From NCBI GenBank assembly GCA_020746875.1, contig JAGTJL010000014.1, positions 2,108,001-2,172,000 of the forward strand: a stretch of 64,000 bases of DNA. The letters are read 5' to 3'. This document shows positions 32,440 to 43,719 of this stretch, in pieces. The stretch comes from Rhexocercosporidium sp. MPI-PUGE-AT-0058 (Eukaryota; Ascomycota; Leotiomycetes; Helotiales). Under the pieces are notes generated by a model. It worked only from the letters and a program-made list of their open reading frames with translations. It was not told the DNA's origin and did not search any database. The position numbers and the translations under genes are program-made. Position 1 is the first letter of the stretch. Each line of letters begins with the position of its first letter.

Positions 32440-33527
32440 ATCATGTAATGGTGTGCGAAGAATTCAAGGTTGTGATTGAATGGTGTCAAGGTCGGATTAC
32501 CTGGAGAAGAAGCAGAAGAAGAAGAAGAAGAAGACGACGAGGAATGATTGCTTTCCCTTCCATTCGAAGCCCACGCACCCAGGATCATCAAAGAACGGAA
32601 CATCCACACTTCCGTCTATCCATCTTACGGACCCCAAACAACTCCAGATTCCTGGTAAACAGCACAGCATACCGAATCATGAAGCCACGACTAGCATAAG
32701 ATTAACATATAAGTACATCTTCTCAATTTCCCTCCAGAAAACCAAACTATTTGCCATAGGCACAACATCATCTTTCCTATCCGCACATGTATCTTCAAAT
32801 CCCCAAGCCTCAAGAACGAGACAACGCAACTCCCTCGCCAGTCAACCACTCCAGCTCAGCAGTTACCTGGTTCTGCGTACTCACTGTATTGGTCCAATCA
32901 CTCCTACACTGGCGAGACAAAGTAGTGAAAGGTTCCAAACTTCCAAATCAGCATCCTTACTACAGGCGCTAGAGGAGTTGAAAACACCTAGATATATTGC
33001 CTTATAGTCCTTATCACGCACGGTATATGTGAAGCCCTCAAATATACCTTCTCATGTGCGTTGCAGACCCTCACTGGTACTCGGACTTGAATCGTACAAG
33101 ATCAAGTGTTTGTCCACCCGGATGGATTCTGGGGTCATCATGGTCCATAAGGGAACATAAATCCCAAAGCGATTTCATATGCTGATTCATCCCAAAATTA
33201 GAGCAGAAAAAAGATAAGTTTTCATGTCGCAAGAGTCAAGCAGAGGAGAAGCAACCTGGAAGCTGTGAAGCATTGTCACGTGGTGCTGGCACTTGATCTT
33301 CGAGCTACCTACCTTCCATTTTACGTCCTACTATACCTACAGAGGATGAGAATACCATAGGAACTGGGCAGGTAAGGATTGTCAGAAACTCGAGGTACTT
33401 TTATGCTCTGATCCACGATTCTGTCAAGAGATGCAATCTAGAAATGTGAATGTATGCTCTCAGCTCGAACATTTCGTTTTCAATGTATTTTTCGATGCAG
33501 AGGTCCCCTTAAACAAATACAGGGTAT
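32440..33527. other. Intergenic region
   Basis: About 1.1 kb. Near 32507-32545 is an AAG/AGA purine tract that creates a false Lys/Arg-rich frame on the + strand. Nothing else recognised. Confidence 0.35.
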
Positions 33528-34367
33528 CTACAACAACCAACTGATAACAACGGCACCGAGACCAGCAAAGACACCAGTGGTCATCATCGAAGAGGAGTAT
33601 GAGACGCCTGCGGAGGTTGGAGAGGGGGTTCCGCTGGTGGTAGTGTTCGTGGTTGGGGAGGTGCTGGTGCTTGCCGTAACGATAGTGGCTGCAACGTTGG
33701 AGGAGTTCTTGCATGCATCGCCAGAGAGAATTGTAGCGTTGCTGCTGAATGTAATGTCTGCGCACTGATTTGGGGTTAGCAAAAGAATGGCGACTTGACT
33801 ATAATTTGCCAAAGTCCTGGCGCCGACCCAATAATGGAATTTGTATGGACAGAGATTACTTGCAATAGACTAGAGGAATGGAATTATCTTACGTTGTAGA
33901 GAGAGACACCATTCGCTCCACCGGTGGCAACCATGATGCTAGCCTGTTGGCCATCGGAAGGAGTAATGCCAGCTGGCAGAGGCACTTTTGGGAGGCAGAA
34001 AGTGCCATTACCGGTTTCATTGACGAGAGATGGGGTGAGCGATATGTTGAACGTAGGATAGTTGGCTCCCATGCCCAGATTGATGAACACATAAGACCAT
34101 TTGTGGTGTAGGTCCAGGACGACAGATCCACCATCCAGAGGCCATAGGGTTCGGTTTGTCTGAGCGGTTTGATTGACACCAGCGCCTGAGAACTTCAGTA
34201 TTAGGAGCAGATAGAAGACCTCCATATATGGAATACTTACACGGCCAGACGTACTGAGAGGCTCCCTCTGCGAACGAGTCACCACGCATCTCGGGGTAGT
34301 CGATGGAGAAATGAGCAGTGGCCAGTGAGGCCAAGCAGAGAGCGGAAGCGATAGAGTTGGCGAACAT
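33528..34367 (-). CDS. BIM1-like copper-binding, GPI-anchored surface protein (LPMO-related)
   Basis: Member of the BIM1/X325 family, which has an LPMO-like fold and binds copper with an N-terminal His; BIM1 in a yeast works in copper uptake. Three exons (34367-34241, 34185-33893, 33764-33528) join in phase to 218 residues. Seen: signal peptide MFANSIASALCLASLATA, then the mature N-terminus HFSIDYPEMRGDSF with the copper-ligand His1; PC pairs (VWPCAGVNQT, GTFCLPKVPLP, NCADITF) for disulfides; N-glycosylation sites (NQT, NRT, NIS, NET, NGT); a Ser/Thr tail and a final hydrophobic GPI signal GVFAGLGAVVISWLL. An intact, plausible gene. Confidence 0.9.
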
Positions 34368-35757
34368 CTTGAGGCTTGTTTCTCGTATTCTATTGGGAAT
34401 GGATTGCTAAGACTGCTGGGACAGCTTCGAGTACTTGGCTATCCTGGGGTGAAGAGCTCGTGGGAGCTTGGAAGATCTTATAGCTTCGGTCAAGCTGTCA
34501 AGGCAGGAGCTAGGATGTCCGCTGGACCCTCAATACCTGCCATCACAATATTCACCTACCCGCAGATAAGATTCTTTACCATCAATATCCCAGTCCCAAG
34601 TCTTTGTCCTTTTCCGGGTTCAAAGTCAACCCTTGTTCGGTGGCGCTGTCAACCCGTTACCATCATCCAATCCGGTGACAGCTGTCAAAATGTTTCTAGC
34701 TCACCTCCCTCTCAAACGAGGCTCTGGATCCGAGTAAAGTCTCCATTGTCCAATAGCAATACACCTCAGCCTGTCGGGTGGGAAACAACTTGCTCGTGAG
34801 GCTTGATATGCCAAGGCTACGAGGCTGCATGCTCTCTTTCTTGGCGGGGAGCAAACTTGCTCATAATCTCGCATAATGTTCGATTGGACAAATGATAATG
34901 AAGGGAATGAGGGGTAGATTCCCAAAAGGCTGGTTGCGGGATAGACAACCCTCTTTTCATGGCAAGAAGTCCTGTAGAAGACGGCAAGGAAACCTGCGTT
35001 GGGGAGGAGAGGACGTGGGGATGCAGGGGACCTGAAGGTCACCGGGTGAATGGCCCCCCGCTACATGTGTGAAAGAGAAGCAAAGAAAATTGAATTCTTG
35101 CAGCTGTAGGGTGATTTGAGCAGAATAGAGACAGATTATAACTTCCAAAGGTCAGCCACCGAACTTGGCTTGGAGAGTTGAGTGCCCTCCATTCCGTCAT
35201 GGCCAGCAAGAATCATCGCCCAACATTGCATTCATTTCTACCCTCATCAGGATGAACTTGGCAGCTTTTGAATTAGCATGGTAGGTAGGAATCACTTCGA
35301 CGTTGCTCGCGAATAGATGCAGAGATCCGAAGCACTGCACAGTCGGACGGAGGCATTGCCCTGTGTTGAATGGCAGTCTCGAAGCTGGAAGGAAATGGCC
35401 GCATTTTTATATTTACGTGGTCAGTCTCAAATCATATATGCCCAGTAACACTTACTGTTAGAAATTCTCGATTGTCCGATTCACAACATTACCTCAATTC
35501 TACCTGTTCGACCGTGTGACTGTCACGAAGAAGAAAGCTGGAGGTTGAATCGAATTCTTAGTAAGCAAGGCTACATGCGCAAGGCTACTAGCCAGGAAAT
35601 CTCCAAGAAACACCCCTGGTTCCATAATCTCCTTCGCGCCCAATGCGGGACAGTGACATCTTAGTTCTCTTCTACATTCGACATTATGATATTCGAAGCT
35701 ACCATTCTCTTCTGGTCAAAGAATTGACGCCGATCAGGAGACATCGAGAATTAGAAG
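34368..35757. other. Divergent promoter region of BIM1-like gene and the 35758 gene
   Basis: About 1.4 kb. No supported gene. Frames are short; the region should hold promoters for both flanking, oppositely transcribed genes. Confidence 0.4.
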
Positions 35758-37686
35758 ATGGACTTCTCAGCGGCTCCACCCCCCTATCACGAAGTGGACT
35801 GGAATCTATCCCGGAACGACAACAACATCAATGTCAACCACTTCCAAGTACCGAGAAAACCGGTCTACGCCGAAAGACCGAGGACAGCGCCTTCGAGAAA
35901 TCAAAATGCACCACCGCCGATATACTTCGAGGAGTTCGAGCGATTGAAGCAGAGCCGTCTTCAAACTCCACCCCCACCGCCTCCTCCCATACAATATGCA
36001 CCTGCAGCTCCACGAGATCTGTATTTGAACACATCCCTTCAAAATATCACCGACTCGCAATTATATTACAGCCCTGCCAGCACAGAGCCTATTTCTCGGG
36101 GTCCTTCCCCTCTCAACGGCCTGTCCCCTCTCTCGACTATTCGATCTTCCAGTAATACATCTCCTATCTCGAATGCAAAGTCGTCGCAGTCTTCGCAGAC
36201 ATCAGGCCCGTCCTTCTTACAAGAAGCGTTCCGTGAGGCCCGCCATTTTGCAGGTGGCCTTATAACACATCCTGTTGAGAGTACGAAACATTTCTCGATC
36301 CTACGCCATTCTCATGGTCTGGTCTTCTACCAAGGAGCAAACACGACACTTGCTATTTCCATCTTCTCCGACCAGCCGCTACCTCCAGATCGCACCATAT
36401 GGCTACAAAGTAAAGGATGGAGTGGCAAGACTGGGATGCGGGCACGAGCTTTTATGGGCAGAAATGGCAATTGGATAAATGTGACTCCATTGCTGAATGT
36501 TGGAACCGAGCAGGTGAAGCAGACCGATGAACGGGCATGGCAGAGAGACATTGCTCATTTTCGGAAGAAGCCTAAAAGCCACAAGCAGCAGTACCACATT
36601 CTTCGAGAAACAGCTATCGTACGCATCCCAGAGGAAGCCGAAGATGGGTATTTCCAACTGGTTGTTTGCTTGGGGGACAGAAAGAAAGTCCTGTGCCCGA
36701 GCCCGGTATTCAGAATTCTTTCTGCATCCACCAGTCCAGGTTCGATACGAGGTGCAAGCTTGACTACACTTCCACTAGAACTTGGCGTTATAGCGTTTGG
36801 AACATATGCACGAAATACTGCGGGACGAGTGGTTGGCCCTGTTGCAACAGTCGTGCAAAGTCGAGTGCAGAAATTCATGCCATCATGGGTTACCCAGCAA
36901 GCTGCATCAGCTGTGTATGGGGCAATGAGCCCATCAGAAACAGGCGCAAATGGGAATTCCAGCCAAAGCAGAGATCAGTTGACATTTGGAGCTGGGTCAG
37001 GAGATGCCATGCTCGAGGATGGCCCTCAAACACCATACCCTGTTTGTTTCGTTGCAAATAGCGAGCCAGCCAAGTCTGGCACCGAGCAGTTTAATATGCC
37101 TGGTATGGCATTGTCTGGTATCCCTGGGAGTATAGCGCAGGGCCTATCTGGATACTATCTAGGCTGGGCTCGGTTTTTGAAGCAACCAACAGTGGGATGC
37201 TCAAAGTATGGCGACGACATATGGTATCAAGCAGTATTATCAGCCTTACCAACAGCATCCCAAACACCGGCTAACACGACTGTCATTGTTCGCCTTACAC
37301 GCGATTATGAGGAATGGTCTCTCGAACGAAGGGTTATTGAGGTTCGTATCATGGGGTTCATTCGCCCAGACGATCCCTTGCAACGTGATGCGCTAAGGAG
37401 AGGGCTGCAAGCCAGAGATGCAGAGGCTGCTGAAGCAGTGATGCTTGCCGAAATGAATGACATTATGTTGGCAGAAAATATCTTAGATCAACCCGCATGG
37501 AGTTCAGAGGCCGTCCCCCGAATCAGTGCCCGACCTGGAACAAGTGGTGGGCAGTCCATCAGAATGGCTGCACAGAGACAGCTTTCAAAAGTTCCATTCC
37601 ATAAGTTTGGCGTTAGATCTCCAACAGATGGAGCTGGAGTTGGAAATACCCCCGTTGCAGCAAATGGTTATTTTGTTTCGAGGTAG
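35758..37686 (+). CDS. Conserved fungal protein (often labelled 'LipA and NB-ARC domain' protein)
   Basis: Single-exon frame of 642 residues. I recognise it only as a conserved fungal protein of unknown function; the database label 'LipA/NB-ARC' is not supported by any motif I can see here. Layout: disordered Pro/Ser-rich N-terminus (about 1-160, with PPPPPPP near 76-82), a conserved beta-rich core from HFSILRHSHGLVFYQG to LCPSPVFRILS (about 183-323), a segment LTTLPLELGVIAFGTYARNT, and a C-terminal part with FLKQPTVGCSKYGDD, TVIVRLTRDYEEWSLERR and a helical tail rich in Ala/Glu. No signal peptide and no convincing transmembrane segment. Likely cytosolic. Confidence 0.85.
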   Translation: MDFSAAPPPYHEVDWNLSRNDNNINVNHFQVPRKPVYAERPRTAPSRNQNAPPPIYFEEFERLKQSRLQTPPPPPPPIQYAPAAPRDLYLNTSLQNITDSQLYYSPASTEPISRGPSPLNGLSPLSTIRSSSNTSPISNAKSSQSSQTSGPSFLQEAFREARHFAGGLITHPVESTKHFSILRHSHGLVFYQGANTTLAISIFSDQPLPPDRTIWLQSKGWSGKTGMRARAFMGRNGNWINVTPLLNVGTEQVKQTDERAWQRDIAHFRKKPKSHKQQYHILRETAIVRIPEEAEDGYFQLVVCLGDRKKVLCPSPVFRILSASTSPGSIRGASLTTLPLELGVIAFGTYARNTAGRVVGPVATVVQSRVQKFMPSWVTQQAASAVYGAMSPSETGANGNSSQSRDQLTFGAGSGDAMLEDGPQTPYPVCFVANSEPAKSGTEQFNMPGMALSGIPGSIAQGLSGYYLGWARFLKQPTVGCSKYGDDIWYQAVLSALPTASQTPANTTVIVRLTRDYEEWSLERRVIEVRIMGFIRPDDPLQRDALRRGLQARDAEAAEAVMLAEMNDIMLAENILDQPAWSSEAVPRISARPGTSGGQSIRMAAQRQLSKVPFHKFGVRSPTDGAGVGNTPVAANGYFVSR

Positions 37687-38305
37687 TCCCTTCAGTGTTT
37701 ACTTTCGCTTTTCGCGACTCCCAGAAAGGAGTCGATACTATCGTTATTTCGGAAGTAGACTTAGTAATGCATTATTCCTTCTTCCACATGCCCTTCTATG
37801 GGGGCAGTGGCAAGAACCTATGCGCTTCTCGTGTTCCTCCACCTGACATGTGGGTGAATGCGGGATTACCCCTTCCGCTAAAAAACCAGGAAATGAACAT
37901 TACCCCGCTGATGCTCAACAGTGTGTAACCTCCGCAAAGTTGCAAATCAAATGTTAGCATTTCTTATCAGCAAATCGGTAAGTATGTTCGGCTTTCTTGT
38001 CCCAGCGTACTGAAAGCCACATTTCTGGCTATTCTCTTCCGCTTCAGCCGTTGTACCATCTAACATGCACTATCTTCGTTTATGACGTTACAATTGTTCA
38101 TAAACTCCGACGGAAATAAAATTCATCAAGTTAAGCATATCTATCGGTAGAGAATCAATGGTGTATGAAACATGCTGGCGGCAGGACTAGCCGAGTGCCT
38201 CTTTACTCTGAAGCTCTGACTACCGAAAGCCATCTCGGCCTTCCCTTCACGTCAATCCACCTCCTCCGACACAGTAAAGGGTCAGTTCTTATAGCTCACA
38301 TCACA
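37687..38305. other. Intergenic spacer
   Basis: About 620 bases with 3' flank of the preceding gene and promoter of the FAD monooxygenase. No other feature recognised. An in-frame ATG at 38165 precedes the chosen monooxygenase start. Confidence 0.4.
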
Positions 38306-39752
38306 ATGCCACCTCTGTGTCTAAACATCACCATCGTCGGCGCTGGAATAGGCGGTCTAGCAGCAGCAACATGCCTGGCACAATCCGGTCATAGAGTCCA
38401 CGTCCTCGAAGCAGCCCAGGAGCTCTCAGAAGTCGGCGCCGGGATACAAATCAGTCCGAACGCCATGCGAATTCTAGACTCCATAAGCTTGAAAGAGATA
38501 TTCTACAAGGAGGGAACGAAAAATGAAGGCGCCGTTCTCAGGAGATATGATGATGGGAGGGTTCTGGGGAAACACAGAGCGAATTCTCTTGAGCTTTATG
38601 GCTACCAGTGATGTTTTACTTCATGTTACTAGACATCGCGCTAATGAAAATATCTAGTAATCTTACTCTGCATCGAGCTGATTATCAGAGAATTCTGTAT
38701 GATGCTGCGGTGAAAGCTGACGTGGATGTCAGCTTCGGGAAGAAGGTTGTCTCGGTTGATACTTCCACACCCTCTCTCGCACTTCAGGACGGGTCCATCA
38801 TCAAGAGCGATCTGGTAGTGGGAGCAGATGGTAAGCTACCTTTATCTTCGAGACCATGGGTCTGACAAGAATCCAGGAATTGGTTCCCGGATTCGTTCCG
38901 CTATGTTTCCAAACATCCATCCTAACGCTACACCTGACTGTGCATTTCGCATCATTCTTACCCGAGAGCAAATGCTCTCCAATCCACTTCTGTCACCTTT
39001 TATTCTCGAACCTAGTTCCAATGTTTGGTTTGGGCCATACAGGCATATCGTTGCTTATACCTTCAGGGGCACAAAACTGTTCAATGTCGTTGTCTGTGGC
39101 CCAGGTACTGCTAAAACCGGAGTTTGGAATGAGCCTGCTGATTTAGGAGACTTGAAGAAAGAGTATGCTGAATACGATGACACGGTGAAGGCCCTACTAA
39201 GGGTAGCGAAGGAATGCCAAAAATGGAGGATCAGCGAGGTTCCTGATTTGCCTAGTTGGAGGAACGGTAATGGCACGCTCGTTTTGTTAGGAGATTCTGC
39301 ACATGCGATGATGCCTTACATGGCTCAGGTATATATATCACTTGAATTTCACGTGAAATAACTTACAGGTCCAGGGTGCAACTCAAGCCATAGAAGACGC
39401 CGCGGCTCTGAGCGGCTGTCTTGCGAAAGCTCAATCCCTCGAAGATGTCCCACGACTCACCCAGGCATATGAAGCTATCCGCAAAGTGCGAGCGGAAAAG
39501 ATTAAAGCTACTTCCCATGGCAATATGAAGCAGTATGGACTACCTGATGGACCTGAGCAAGAAGCTCGAGATGAAATGTACAGCAAGAGTCTACTTCCAG
39601 TTACCAAAATAACAAAGGAGTTGCTGATACCGAAGCCTGATATGAATGCGGTCTATGGATCGCCTGGTTTCTTTTCCTGGGTATACTCTTACGATACGAA
39701 CGAAGCTTTACGAGAGTACTTTGGCGAAGAAGAAAAGGGTACGAGGGTATGA
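38306..39752 (+). CDS. FAD-dependent aromatic monooxygenase (salicylate-hydroxylase-like)
   Basis: Class A flavin monooxygenase using NAD(P)H and O2 to hydroxylate an aromatic or related ring. Exons 38306-38607, 38658-38830, 38877-39328 and 39369-39752 give 436 residues. Seen: dinucleotide fold ITIVGAGIGGLAAATCLAQS near 10-29, VHVLEAAQELSEVGAGI, the substrate block LTLHRADYQRILYDAA, DG motif SDLVVGADG-IGSRIR across an intron, and FAD ribityl motif LVLLGDSAHAMMPYMAQ-VQGA. The last exon carries the usual AYEAIRKVRAEKIK helix. ATG at 38306 is chosen because the FAD fold follows directly. It lies tail to tail with a broken hydrolase gene and near a dehydratase/SDR pair, which hints at a small catabolic group. 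Confidence 0.9.
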
Positions 39753-39813
39753 GAGAATGCTATATCAAGTTTTATCACAAGTGTAGGTCTCGACTGAGAC
39801 CAACACCAAGCCT

Positions 39814-40891
39814 TCATTGCGTGATATTCTTCCACATGATTTCCGGTGCTTTTACATGCAAGAAGTGGTTGTAATCTCCATCCACAAGTCTCAGCTCGGT
39901 CTTTCCAATTGCACCAGCTCCCATTTCTTTCTCCAGTTTCTTCAATTCTCCATAAACAGCTGCGGGTCCCTCCAAACAATCCGGAACCGTACGCTTAGTC
40001 ACCAATATCTTGATCTTTTTCACGCCAGTTGACTCGAGCATAGCCCACAAAGTATTTCGAGCGTAAATCGGCCCTTTAGTGGACTGGGGAGTCACGGCTT
40101 GAAGGTAGTACGGAAGCGGCTCGGCTTCCAATGTCGGCGTGATGAATTCCATGAATGCAAGATCGTCAACCAGAGAACTCCCTGGCTGGAAAACACCCTT
40201 TTCATTCCTAATACCAGCCTCAAGATCTATGATGGTAGACGCATCATAGTCAAACCTTCCCGCTACTTGTCTGATCGAGTACTGGAACATTTCCTCGTAT
40301 TCTTTTCCGCGATGGTATCACGGTACGCTTTCGTGAACGCGGAATCGGACACTCCGAAAACTAAATGAGATGGGTTTTCGAATAGCACGATCTCGCTAAC
40401 TTTCTCACGGAGAGTTTCGTCGTCGGTACTGGACAGCCTGTTTTCGGACGTGAGATTGTAGGCAGAAATTATACTACTACCTCCCGTAACCAGATCACAA
40501 TCTTAATGGTTGACCCTGGCCGAGAGAGCAAGCCTAGTCCATTGGTATATTTGGTTACGATGGAGGCTAGATCGTGTCCAAGCCGTGCTCTAATTTTATC
40601 TGGTTTTTTTGTCGTCGGGACTGAAAGCGGGTGAGCTTTTATAGCCTCTGGTGCTGTGAGCGATGAGGCAGTTATTTGGAGGTGTGGTATCCAACATACG
40701 GCTCCATATGTCTGGGTCTATTAGTCAAAGCTCTAGTAATGAAAATGGAGAGATTTACTGTGATTGAAAAGTGCACCATGAATGAAGATAGATGTTGTGT
40801 ATGGCTGGTCTAATGAGCGACGTCCTGGATCAATGTATGTGAACTTAAAGTTAGGTGACAGCTCGAGGATCTTTGTTGAATAGGAATCCAT
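39814..40891 (-). pseudogene. Alpha/beta hydrolase with homopolymer frameshifts
   Basis: A hydrolase-like gene that can be followed along the strand but only by changing frame. Start at 40891: MDSYSTKILELSPNFKFTYI and SIFIHGALFNH (oxyanion HG motif). After an intron come NNCLIAHSTRGYKSSPAFSP (family RGY block) and, in another frame after a run of seven A, KPDKIRARLGHDLASIVTKY. Then VTGGSSIISAYNLTS (nucleophile region), SEIVLFENPSHLVFGVSDSA, a frame change at an A run near AEK, and EMFQYSIRQVAGRFDYDAST through to VDGDYNHFLHVKAPE, where the His could be catalytic. At least two of the changes fall in A-homopolymers, so sequencing error is as likely as true decay. Confidence 0.6.
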
Positions 40892-41160
40892 TGTTAATTT
40901 GGTGGCTTCTGTTAAGCAACAGGATGGTTGGATTAATTATTTTGCTCGTTTCTAGAAGCGTGGTATGTTCTGCTATCTGCACTTGATCAATTCAAGCTGT
41001 GCCGTTAGGCACAGACCGAATCTTACATACATGTTGCCTTGGCCAAGTGGCCAAGTAGGAACGGAAGCTCCAAGGAGATTGGTTCTCTTGGACAAGGTGC
41101 TATCATTCTGGAGAAGTCCAAATAGCTCCATCAATCCAGTCGAGCTTAGCCCACCCCCGA

Positions 41161-43209
41161 CTAGGTCTCCGTTTCCCCCAGTCCAACAGCCGTCAAAAAA
41201 TCAAAATCTGCACCCTCTTCAGCCTGATTGACACATCGCTCGTACAAACCTCTATAACCACGTTTGACTTTACGATGTTTCTCAACCCCTTTTCCAGCAG
41301 CTGCAGTCATCTCACGCTCAGCTATGCGTCTCTGAATCTCCTCCTCGCTTACCTCCAGTTTCAGGAGGCGAGTGCCAACATCACAAGTGATAATGTCCCC
41401 ATCTTGCACAATTCCGAACACCGAACTAGCGACTACTGACTCTGGCGATATGTGGAGTACAATTGTCCCACCAGCAGTCCCGGACATTCTCCCATCGGAT
41501 AGTCGCAGCATATCTGTCACGCCTTCCGCAGCCAGTTTCCTCGGTATGGGAATAAGTCCAGCTTCTGGCATACCTGGGTTGCCAATCGGTCCAATTCCCT
41601 GAAGTACTAATACCGAGTCTTTGGTGACTGGTAAATATAGGTCATCAATACGTAATGCAAGATCTGTGGAGTTCTTGAAGACTACTGCTGGGCCTGAGTG
41701 TTGGAGAAGGCGTCGGTCTTTCGACGCAGATGCTTTCATGACTGCTCCCTTTGGCGCCATATTCCCACGCAGGACAACTAGTGATGAGCTTGGGTATAGT
41801 GGATTTGAGAGAGGACGAATGATCTCGGAGGAAAATGGGAAGCTGCGGAAGGGTGAAGCATCAAGAACATTCCCCAACGTCTGTCCCGTGATAGTCATTG
41901 CTTGAAGATGCAAGAGCGGGTGTAACATGTGTAGTAATCCGAGCATGCCACCTGCATTGTGGAAATCTGTCATGTAATTGTCTCCGCTTGGTTTAAGATC
42001 TACCAATAGAGGTACTTTCTTGCCAATCTCATCAAAGGTCTCCAGTGTGATCTCGCCCTGAACCGTGGGATGTCTATTGATGATAGCCATGAGATGCACA
42101 ACGGCGTTTGTCGATCCACCAATGGCCTGAAGAACAATGATCGCATTCAGAAACGACTCCTTCGAGAGCATTTCTTGAGGAGTACGCTTCGCAGCTGCGA
42201 CTGCCACGGCGTTAGATCCAGTCTCTTCTGCAATTCTGAGGCGAGCTGATGATACTGCAGGGGCAGACGCTCCTCTCAGGGGCATAAATCCCAATGCTGC
42301 AGTAATACACGCCATGGTACTTGCAGTTCCCATCACCCCGCAAGTACCAACCTTGGTACTGTTAGCAGCCGATTAGGTGATTGAAATAGAATGCTTACGG
42401 TTGGTGCTAATTCTTCATTCAGCATACTGATGTCCTCCATATCAATTTGTCCAGCCCTATAGGCTGCCCAATTGTTGCGGCAACTAATCAAGACTTCAGT
42501 ATGTATAATTTTCAATGTCTTAGGATGAGGATCAGGGTCAGCAAAGAAAGAATGATCCCGGTCCCAGGTCACTAAGATTTCCGGGCGGAAAGTTACGTAC
42601 TCTGTACAGGCACCAAGTCGCTGCCCTCTATAGCTTCCTGGCATCATCGGGCCAGTGATCAGGGGCAAGACTGGTATGTTGGCTGAAATCCCTCCCATCA
42701 GCTGAGCAGGTACGGTCTTGTCACAACCTAAATGTGTCAATGAGCACATCGTCCCCACCTTTGGATTTTGGGAGCATACCCCCAATCATTATGCAGGCAT
42801 CTAGTGGCTGAGCCTTGATCATCTCTTCAGTATCCATGCTCATCAAATTTCTGAGAAACATGCTCGTCGGTGATGTGAATGACTCGGCAATAGAAATAGT
42901 AGGGAAATCGACAGCGAGTCCGCCCTGGAGGTGGACTCCTCGCTTCGCTGCTTCAATGAGCTGGGGAACATTTGCGTGGCATGGGTTGAGAGCTGAATAT
43001 GTATTGATAATCCCAATAATGGGCCTGGATAGAGCATCTTCGCTGTAACCAAGGGCTTTGATAAACACCTTCCTCAAGAATAGAGAGAAATGGGGATCTC
43101 CGTAAGACGTCAAGCCTTGCCGGAGGCCTGCAGTCGAATTGATGGGCTTTGAGAGATCGTAATCGTCATTCTGTTGGGCCTTGGGGACCGTACCGGATGA
43201 TTGCGCCAT
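41161..43209 (-). CDS. IlvD/Edd-family dehydratase (dihydroxy-acid or sugar-acid dehydratase)
   Basis: Iron-sulfur dehydratase that removes water from a 2,3-dihydroxy acid or aldonic acid to give a 2-keto acid. Exons 43209-42780, 42727-42601, 42483-42399 and 42351-41161 give 610 residues; an in-frame Met at 43260 would add 17. Seen: cluster-ligand cysteines in ALNPCHANVPQ, GGCDKTVPAQL and VGTCGVMGTASTMAC; QAIGGSTNAVVHLMAI; DLKPSGDNYMTDFHNAGGM; and the C-terminal signature LRLSDGRMSGTAGGTIVLHI. The N-terminus lacks a clear mitochondrial presequence, unlike the branched-chain amino-acid enzyme Ilv3, which suggests a cytosolic, catabolic paralogue. It is divergent from an SDR gene with about 510 bases between them, implying joint control. 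Confidence 0.92.
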
Positions 43210-43719
43210 TTGAAGAATATCTTCAGAGAAAAGAAAAGTGTCAAAGTGAGGTAGGATCAAGACCGCAAGAATGGAAGAAGGAGAAGATGGCGATATATGG
43301 ACCGTGGTCCTTGAAGTCCCGGGGTATTTGATGTGCAGTGCTTCTGAGTTGATACATAATTAACCGAGAGATAGCGAGGAACTGCGGGGTGCGGATAAGG
43401 TTCCGTAACCCTGGACTTCAGACCGAAGGTCATGTTCCAAGAGTTCTGTAACAAAGTGGGTAGGTAATCCGAGTAGAGAAGAAAAGCACGTATGATCGTC
43501 AAGTAAACCTCGATCTGGTGGGCCTCTCAAAGAGGCTTGCACGTACATAGGGTAACAGTTACGGAGCATCATCCGTGGCTGATGGATATCTTTCCGACAC
43601 CCTCGACTGGCCTCGATTGTGGAAAACAGCTTAAATTCTGCCTTGATGTGTAGTAAGACTTTACGAAGACGGTCAAATACCTTCTGGATCAAAATTGAAA
43701 CTGACAGTCGCTGGCCAAA
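43210..43719. promoter_or_regulatory. Shared divergent promoter of dehydratase and SDR
   Basis: The 510 bases between two oppositely transcribed metabolic genes contain no supported frame and must hold both promoters. No specific operator is claimed; CGG-type words for Zn2Cys6 regulators should be looked for here. Confidence 0.4.

Noticed and set aside
32448..33007. Lys/Arg-rich + strand frame
   Set aside because: Caused by an AAG/AGA purine tract; the rest has no protein character.
38165..38305. Upstream start of the FAD monooxygenase
   Set aside because: The extra 47 residues precede the FAD fold and do not look conserved; ATG 38306 is better placed.
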